Part shown: positions 48,400-64,000 of the stretch, piece after piece | Layout of the letters: every line of letters begins with the position of its first letter | How positions within the stretch are numbered: the first letter of the stretch is position 1 | Origin: Flabesymbios commensalis | Taxonomy: Eukaryota > Annelida > Polychaeta > Terebellida > Flabelligeridae | Assembly: GCA_964017125.1 (NCBI GenBank) | Contig: OZ024912.1 | Coordinates: 78,880,269-78,944,268 of the forward strand | Direction of reading: 5' to 3' | DNA length: 64,000 bases | Translations under genes and position numbers: made by a program | Notes under the pieces: generated by a model | The model's input: only the letters and a program-made list of their open reading frames with translations | The model's database searches: none | Told to the model about the DNA's origin: nothing

Positions 48400-48980
48400 C
48401 AATCCCAGTAGACACGAGTCGTTGATCCAGTGATGGCCTCTGCTGAAGATGCTGTGCCAACATTTAAACAGCATTGGGTCAATCTCTTGTCAACACATCT
48501 TTTTGTTAAGGAGCTCACCAGTCACTGAATACATACCCAGCAACTACGATGCGTTGACCCGATGCTGACACAATGTTAGGCCAATGTCACAGACAATGGG
48601 CAAACATTAAATCACGTTGCGAGTCTGTTGGATAAGTCTAGCAAGCATGGGATATTGATGCAATGTTTGTTTAATGTTGGCTTACTGCATGCGACGCTGG
48701 GGCAACTTTAAGCCAGCATTGGTTCAATTTCTCTGTCAGCTGGGACGTATACTACATTATTACAGGCCACACACCACATGCTCCAAGCAGTCTCTACTGC
48801 CAGACTGCTGTGCATCCCATGTTTATTGTTGGTCCAGCGTTGTAGACGCTGGGCCAGCGTTCACACATTAACACAGGGATTATGTGCTGTGTTGATGTTG
48901 ATATAGGCCTAATACTGGGCCAGCGTCGCAGACGTTGGACCAACTTTAAGCCAGTATCAAAAGAATTGCTGGGTTCAAGC
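48400..48980. mobile_element. Cluster of CCAGCAAAC-type palindromic MITEs
   Basis: At least four degraded copies (about 48410-48515, 48535-48640, 48645-48745 and 48815-48975), each with a 'gcgtcgcagacg'-like loop flanked by 'ttgggcca' / 'tggnccaac' arms. Confidence 0.65.
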
Positions 48981-49649
48981 GACAGCGGTGATAATCTGAT
49001 AATATCACAAGAGAAAGTCACTTGCGGGATGACACAATCATCATGTATGTATTGAACCTTCACATAACAGGGTTGCCTACATCATGTGGGGCCTATAAGA
49101 GAAGATAATAATAGCCTTTGGCCACTAGGGCTATCTGTTTATCGTGAATTTTCAACCCAATCACAATGGGATACAATGAAAATGACTTGGGGGGGGGGGG
49201 ATCAAAAAACTCATTTGATTGGTCCCTTCTCGTCGCCGACGTTTTATAAAACTATACCTCACTGCGCAACCTACGAAAAAACGACCGGTCGCGAATGAGG
49301 CTGCTGATCCAATGTAATTTCAATATAGCCTAATATTATGCTCTACTGTTAAACACTCAAAACATCATGAAAATAAAACTAAATCTTACCACAAAGGATA
49401 TAACCATGAATATTTATAATCCAAGCTGTTTCGGGTGTCTGTTTTGTAATTCGGGATGAGCCCTATGGTGTAAACCCTATCCTAACAGTGGGGCCTACTA
49501 TTTGGCTAATTTCAATATTGATCCACTGTGTACAACACTGGTCCGTCATTGAACCAACATTGGCTCAACGTCTCGTCTTTGTATTGAAATGGTTACATAG
49601 GCCAATCCCTCAGCCCCAAACACATGAGGCCTTTGGCCCTAGTTCCAAT

Positions 49650-49791
49650 TTAAAGTCATCCTAAATGTCTTAGTAAGGTCTTTCCGCTTCATTTGAATAC
49701 CTATGTTAGTACGGCCATTATCTATTTTATTATTATTTCAGTGTGCGGAATGTCTTACGTCTAGAGACGGTCCCCACACTCAGAGGGTTTT
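49650..49791 (-). mobile_element. TTAA-type MITE fragment, family P1
   Basis: Contains 'cttcatttgaatacctatgt' and 'agagacggtccccacact', ending agagggttt. Confidence 0.6.
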
Positions 49792-49819
49792 AACAGTTAC
49801 TGCCTTGTAGTGCAAAACA

Positions 49820-50080
49820 GGGGCCGGTTTCTGTATCGTACTCAAGTAAAAAGTGTCGGCTTTGTACTTAAGTACGTTACACAAACCGGCCCCTGCGGCC
49901 GGTTTGTGTAACGTACTTAAGTACAAAATTAAGTGGGCTGGTTAACGTAACATACTTGAGTAAGAAGTTATCTTTTTACATAAGTATGTTATAGAAATCG
50001 GCCACAGGGGCCAGTTTCTGTAACATACTTAAGTACAAAATTAACACTTTTTACTTAAGTACGATACAGAAACCGGCCCC
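49820..50080. mobile_element. Nested palindromic MITE with GGGGCCGGTTTCTG termini
   Basis: Outer arms 'ggggccggtttctgtatcgt' and the inverse at 50041-50080 enclose two more inverted copies of the same arm (joined at 'ggcccctgcggccggtttg' near 49893-49912). One element therefore appears inserted head to head inside another. Confidence 0.82.
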
Positions 50081-50257
50081 AGGTGGGTGAAGACAGAATT
50101 GGACATATACCCTGTTTTAGGATGAACAACTGGTCTCCCCAAATTATCTTCTTACCAGAAGTAAAGCTAAATCTACTAATCTAATGAGCAAACACAAGCA
50201 GCAGTAACTGCTTACTTATCAAGTGAACAGTTACTGTTGTTTTTCTATGTACTTTAA

Positions 50258-50392
50258 CTCTTGTGCTGCTGAATTGTTTGGTTCTATTTCTCATCATTTG
50301 AAGCCAATAACTATACCATCAATATTATTATTGAGCTAAAATAGGCTTGAAACTGTATGCATGTATATACGTTCTCAGCAGCACAAGATTTA
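50258..50392 (+). mobile_element. TTAA-type MITE, family P3, short
   Basis: Begins actcttgtgctgctgaattg and ends cagcagcacaagat. Confidence 0.6.
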
Positions 50393-51099
50393 AGATGGCA
50401 AAGGCAAACAGTAGTAACACATTTCAAGCATTTGTCAAGTAAAGTCTGTATAACTGAACCTATCATGACAGTCACGGGCTCTGCTATGTCACCTACTTCT
50501 ATAGATAATCAGAATCTCACATTCACACATAATATTACTTCCTAACCTGCTGCATCGCTCATTAAAAATCTCTTTTAATATTATAAGTTTCTTTCAATTG
50601 TATTTGACTTTGCAAAGAACATTTCCAACTTTAGACATAAAAGTAATCGATTTTTTGCAAAGTCAAACATATCAAATTTTTCAATTTATATTATTGCATC
50701 ATTAGGAAAAAAACCTATTCCTTGCTAATATATATATTTTGCATGCCAACAAGTTTTAGATCATGCCTTATATAAACTTCTATCAATCTCATTATTGGTG
50801 CTGTCCAATTGATGCTTTCCCCTTGTAAAGTATGTCTTTGTAACTTTTACAAGTATAATTATATTCTTCGAATAGACTATGGTAATTATACATCTTTGTT
50901 GGCAATGAAAAGTGTTATTATTCAGAGATGACAGTTTTCCGGAATTTCATGGATTTCCGCATTTTTATCGGAATTATTAAACTTCTGGATTAATATGGCC
51001 TAAAAAATAGCCTTTATCGACTTTCAAAAAATAATTCCGGATTTTCCACTATGACACTGGCATCTATGATTATTACTTGAGACTGAATCATCCATGAGG
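50393..51099. other. AT-rich intergenic DNA
   Basis: No gene, RNA or delimited repeat seen. Confidence 0.4.
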
Positions 51100-51340
51100 A
51101 TGGCATCGTGTATCATATATACGGTTTGAAGCCAGTTTCAATGTGCTATAAATGACACTGAAATTAAATACATTTTTGGGGTACACTTTGTCTAACACAA
51201 AATATGTAGTTAATAGTCACTATTAATCAATTAATTGTCTATTTTCCAGAAATGTTTTCGTCAATTGAACCTGGAAATTGTGTTAGCAATTCTAGATTCC
51301 TTTGAATGAAAAAAATATAGAAACAATTGAGGAGGACGAG
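51100..51340 (+). mobile_element. TTAA-type MITE, family P3, degraded
   Basis: Shares 'atatatacggtttgaagcca', 'acctggaaattgtgttagca' and 'gaaacaattgaggag' with better P3 copies. Confidence 0.55.
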
Positions 51341-51726
51341 TCTCCATTGTTGAATGAGCGGATTGAAAGATGACTATTTTTGCAGATCAGTTTACAATTA
51401 GGCCTACTATTGTATGATTGGATCTTAATGAGATAAATTATTGCCCGATTTGAATCATGCGCCGTAGAAATGTCAATTTGTAGCTCGGTGATGGTTAAAT
51501 GTGTTTGCCTGCAATGCATTTATTTCTGGCGATGCATTTATTGCATTTCAATTGAACTAGTCTACTCTATTCGTAATTTCTAAAAGTCGTATTTATATGT
51601 GCAATTGTAAATAGATGTCATTATTTAAATGTATATACGTTATTGGTGAAAGTAAAATAAACTAGGTATGCTCATTATACTGCATAGATGTTATTTAAAA
51701 AGTAAGTGCTACCACAAGAATTAAAA

Positions 51727-51749
51727 TATATATATATATATATATATGT
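51727..51749. repeat. (TA)n microsatellite
   Basis: About eleven TA dinucleotides in a row within AT-rich intergenic DNA (51341-52080), which otherwise holds nothing recognisable. Confidence 0.85.
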
Positions 51750-52081
51750 CATGAAATGTTGCGTATGTAAGGTGATGATATGCTTGTTTTGGTATCGATA
51801 TAATACATACTCGTATATACTTATGTACTGTGTATGAAAAGTTCTTGATATATTGTTGGTTGCCATATCATTGTACATTGCTTATGTAAATCTAAAATGT
51901 GATACACTTATCTGTACTGTTATGTGTTTTATGCTATTATCAGTGGCTCATAAAAAGCTTAAAGTGAGCGATCAGATCAACCTAAAATGATCATCGTACT
52001 GGTACATCGTACTAGTAAACAAGCATATCTTGGTATTAAGATAACAAATATTTTAACTAAAAATAAATAGTCAACGTCCCG

Positions 52082-52192
52082 TGAATGGCTGGTGGCAGAT
52101 TATGGTATAATGTTGGTTTGTAGTTGGGCCAGCATCACAGACATTGGCCCAACTATAAACCGACATTGATTTAATGCGTCGTGTTTTCTTGG
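52082..52192. mobile_element. CCAGCAAAC-type palindromic MITE
   Basis: Arms atgttggtttgtagttgggc and the inverse 'ggcccaactataaaccgaca' around the loop agcatcacagacat. Confidence 0.8.
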
Positions 52193-52254
52193 TATGGTCG
52201 TTTTAAATCTGCTACATTAGACGATCAAATGATTGTTATTGAGAAATATTTTGT

Positions 52255-52375
52255 TTCTTGTTAAACAAAAATAAGTAATTTACATCCACTTATGGTTGTA
52301 CGTCGCGTTAGCGAGTCATAACTTCAAGAGATTGAAAACCTAATTAAGATAACTTGACGAGTTAGTAAAAGGGTT
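52255..52375 (+). mobile_element. TTAA-type MITE fragment, family P2
   Basis: 'atccacttatggttgtacgt' / 'gcgagtcataacttcaagag' hairpin, ending aaaagggttaa. Confidence 0.55.
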
Positions 52376-52507
52376 AATAGCTGACTGAGTTTGCTTGAAT
52401 CTGTATATTAAATTTTTATGCCGCGATGTTTCATTTCTGAAATTTCTCTAAAATCAGGAACCCAATGATTTTTTATGCATGGTTTGTTAAATGCTGAAAA
52501 TTTTATA

Positions 52508-52615
52508 TTTGGTATGTAATAAAATGATGTTTATTTTATATCAGGTAAATGATAAAATCCTCTTTATTTTATATCAGGTATGTAATAAGAACCTGTTTAT
52601 TTTATATCAGGTAGG
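52508..52615 (+). repeat. Short tandem repeat, about 42 bp, 2.5 copies
   Basis: Three occurrences of 'tttattttatatcaggta' with a variable linker. Confidence 0.75.
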
Positions 52616-52788
52616 ACTGATACGAAGATGAATAGCTCTTTTCTGCAGAGATTGATCAAGTGAAACAAATCAAAATACGAGTGATAAAGTGGAAATAGGC
52701 CTACTAGTGATCAGGTGAAAACACGGGGAATGCGGGAATTCACGGGACCAGTTCCTTCATCCGCCTCTGCATTTTAGACTGCTAAGAA

Positions 52789-52886
52789 TACCAGACGTTC
52801 ACCCGATGTTGGTTTAATGTTGGGCCACTGCCTGCGCCGATGGCCCAACATTAAACCAACATTGCCCAACGTATCGTGTTTACTGG
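52789..52886. mobile_element. CCAGCAAAC-type palindromic MITE
   Basis: Perfect inverted arms atgttggtttaatgttgggc / gcccaacattaaaccaacat around 'actgcctgcgccgat'. Confidence 0.85.
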
Positions 52887-53274
52887 ATATTTACCTGTGC
52901 CAGTAATTCTTGTCACATGTTGGTTTTTGGTAAAGACACCGAGCTGATTAAACGTCATTCCATTATTCACTTCCATGCATTGAATTCATAATTTATTATA
53001 GAGATGTATATTATATAAAAATATAAAAATCGCGGGATTGCTCTGTTTGTTGATGATTCTGTGAAATGTGATGTAAATAAATGTCTTACATTATGAAAGG
53101 AACTCGTCTTTTATTTATTTATGGCTTATAATATTTTAGTTTAAACAGGGTACCAACAGAAATTCAGTGAGTGAGAACATTTTTATAAGCGTAACATTTT
53201 TACCGAAGATATTACCTACCCCCCAGGAATTGTCATTTCTCAAGGCGTTAGAACGACGTCTTCTTGCGGTCATG

Positions 53275-53905
53275 CCCAATCACCATACCATAAAATAACC
53301 AATGAAAAACAGAAATTTGTTTTAATTATAGCTGAAGATTTCATTTAAAATATGTAAGGGGCTCGTCATGTGCAGAGTAAAAATAATGTGTAAAATAGTT
53401 GATTGTTAAGCTTTTAAAATAGCGTTATTTTGTGGTCAGGAATTAGACGTCATTTGCTAGTGTGTGTAGTTGCTATACCATAAAATTGCCAAAAGAATGC
53501 TGATAAAAATAAAGACGTTAACTGATGGCTTCAACAATAAGAATGTGTACAGCTAGTTTGCAATAAGTGCATAATCATGTCCAGTGCTGTTATTTTAGGA
53601 TAACAAATAAGTAGTGTTGGGGTAGTATATGTAATAACCGTACCATAACATTACCAATAAAAACGACGAAGAAGTTGGCTGATGACTTAAACAATAAAAA
53701 TATGTACATAGACTTTAAAGTGGGGCATGATCATGTATAGGGTTGCTAATTCTAAGAATAAAAAGATAAGTAATGTTGTGGTGCGCAATCAACCGTCATT
53801 CAGTGGTCTTTTAAGTGATAGGCCCCCTATGCCTAATCGGTATATTTCTGACAAAATGACGTTTTTTGAGGTGAGAGTCAATGACCATACCATAAAATAC
53901 CAGTG
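53275..53905 (+). repeat. Diverged tandem repeat, about 165-245 bp, about 4 copies
   Basis: 'taccataaaat-accaatgaaaaac'-like blocks recur at 53283, 53474, 53640 and 53885, with 'gtcattt', 'aagtagtgttg' and 'gatgacttaaacaataaaaa' blocks between. No coding sense. Confidence 0.6.
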
Positions 53906-54479
53906 GAAAACTAAAAAAATTGTATAACCTATGAAAAAATAGAAAATACAAACATAAAATGTAGTCTTATGTGAAATGCGTTAAATGTAATGTACATAAA
54001 TGTAATTGTTTGTGGTCTAGCTCAGCTATCATGCTTCATAGATGTTGATTAGTGGCCGTGTAGAGGCTTAAATAAACAACAAATAACATATACAGCTAAA
54101 CAAAGCTACTGTACGTAAACACTACAATATAGCCAGTAGAGTTTACTTTACGTCATGTAGTCTAAATCATTGGTCATTTAAATATTTAAAATTATTCCTT
54201 ATACAAAGAAATTGATGCCATTATGCGTTCCCTTGGTGGTATTTCTTAATTAGACTACCAACTTTTCATATTTGAATTGAAAACACGCAAAGTAGTAATA
54301 ATATATTTGCATATTATACATTTGTTCATTTGTTACTGTTTGTTTATACGTCATGTGGGCCTTGTTTCTCATAAATAGTCTGTGTCTTTAATATTAACGT
54401 ATGAGCCAGTAGGCCGTATTGTTTTCTATAGCTTATTTTTAACTGTGGGAGTCTGATGAGATGAGATAACTAGCTGACA

Positions 54480-54660
54480 AACACAAAACGTGGCACCTGG
54501 GTTGTTTTGATGCTGGGTCAACGTCGCAGACGATAGAGGAACATTAAATCGACCCAGCGTTTTGTGTCTGCTGGCTATGAATGCACCTGCATATTCTGCA
54601 CTGAAAAGGCGACAGATTAAACCAATGTCATTGTAATGTTGAGCCATCGCCTATAGATGA
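54480..54660. mobile_element. Degraded CCAGCAAAC-type palindromes
   Basis: Contains 'gatgctgggtcaacgtcgca' and its loose inverse, plus a second worn half (about 54610-54700). Confidence 0.55.
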
Positions 54661-54749
54661 CGAGAGAACAAAAATTTCGTGTCAATCTCTTTTGTTTACT
54701 GGATTCGAAATGAGCTTTCCACCCACCTCGATAACCAATTGAATTTGTT

Positions 54750-54866
54750 CAGGCGGTGATCTTGGTGAAGTGGTGAGCACCACCGCCTGTCACGACAGAG
54801 CACAGGTCCCCAACTCTCGGTATTCTCCTTTCAAATAAAAACATGTTTCTTCCCCGTCCACGCGTT
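54750..54866 (+). mobile_element. tRNA-derived SINE head (second copy)
   Basis: Shares 'gtgagcaccaccgcctgtca' (A-box region) and 'catgtttcttccccgtcca' with 47711-47828. Confidence 0.62.
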
Positions 54867-55202
54867 TATTTGACAATTGAAAACATTTTTTAAAAATAAC
54901 AATATCAGTATGAATCATTGAATTTTTCGAAAATATTCCGACTCATGTTATACAGAATGGCTGTCGGGAACAGCCTCAAATATGAGCATAGAAAGCTTAC
55001 TGAATACATAAGCATTTTATAAAGCTAATTATAAGCGTGATAAGGTAATTTACATATAACTTAATTGGATAAGCTAATTAATATAAACATGATACAGCTA
55101 TGTTATTCATATAATAACGGTGCGTTCTATTTAATCTATGATACTGATTATTGATACTTTGATAGATTAGATTTTACAGCAATTTGTGTGTTTAGTTTCA
55201 GG

Positions 55203-64000
<8,798 letters not shown>

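Noticed and set aside
53727-53927. 66-codon open frame
   Set aside because: Lies in a diverged tandem repeat with no homology.

Overview
This is animal nuclear DNA from a compact-exon, repeat-rich, AT-rich invertebrate genome. The exon-intron structure, tRNA-derived SINEs, a CR1/Jockey-like LINE, a Ty3/Gypsy fossil and dozens of palindromic MITEs all point that way. The strong excess of the palindrome TAGGCCTA and the gene content would suit a marine invertebrate, perhaps a deuterostome such as an echinoderm or hemichordate, but I cannot fix the species.

Two host genes are supported, and they converge tail to tail. (1) WDR11 (+ strand) is present from its second exon to its stop codon: 28 exons, 19726-46708. 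All splice phases agree and give 1312 codons. Only the first short exon was not found. (2) A flavin amine oxidase of the polyamine oxidase / spermine oxidase family (- strand) enters from the right edge. Its last four exons are present (64000-63351, 63082-62923, 62379-62262, 55316-55203), all in frame; its N-terminal half lies beyond the window.

Layout. 1-1332: Ty3/Gypsy gag-protease fossil. 1333-7550: intergenic DNA with old diverged repeats and possible LTR remnants. 7553-8083: two small MITEs. About 8190-16255: an 8-kb inverted duplication holding two copies of the same dead LINE. 16300-17870: a purine-rich diverged minisatellite. 17985-18560: a 57-bp minisatellite. 18777-19216: five 88-bp repeats carrying a CRE-like box. 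19.7-46.7 kb: WDR11, whose introns are packed with four MITE families that all end in TTAACCCTT/AAGGGTTAA. 46.7-55.2 kb: intergenic, with SINEs and many CCAGCAAAC-type palindromes. 55.2-64 kb: amine oxidase.

The most unusual object is in the last intron of the amine oxidase gene. About 66 copies of a 70-bp unit (57659-62330) are amplified copies of the end of the preceding coding exon together with its intact 5' splice site, so the intron begins with a ladder of dozens of exon-end/GTAAGT modules. The same intron also carries an 11-copy 39-bp array in which nearly every unit has a textbook DR5 nuclear-receptor element (AGGTCA-N5-AGGTCA). In the preceding intron a partial copy of another exon end keeps a canonical donor and has a palindromic MITE beside it. 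Together these make this intron region the part of the window most likely to hold something undescribed.
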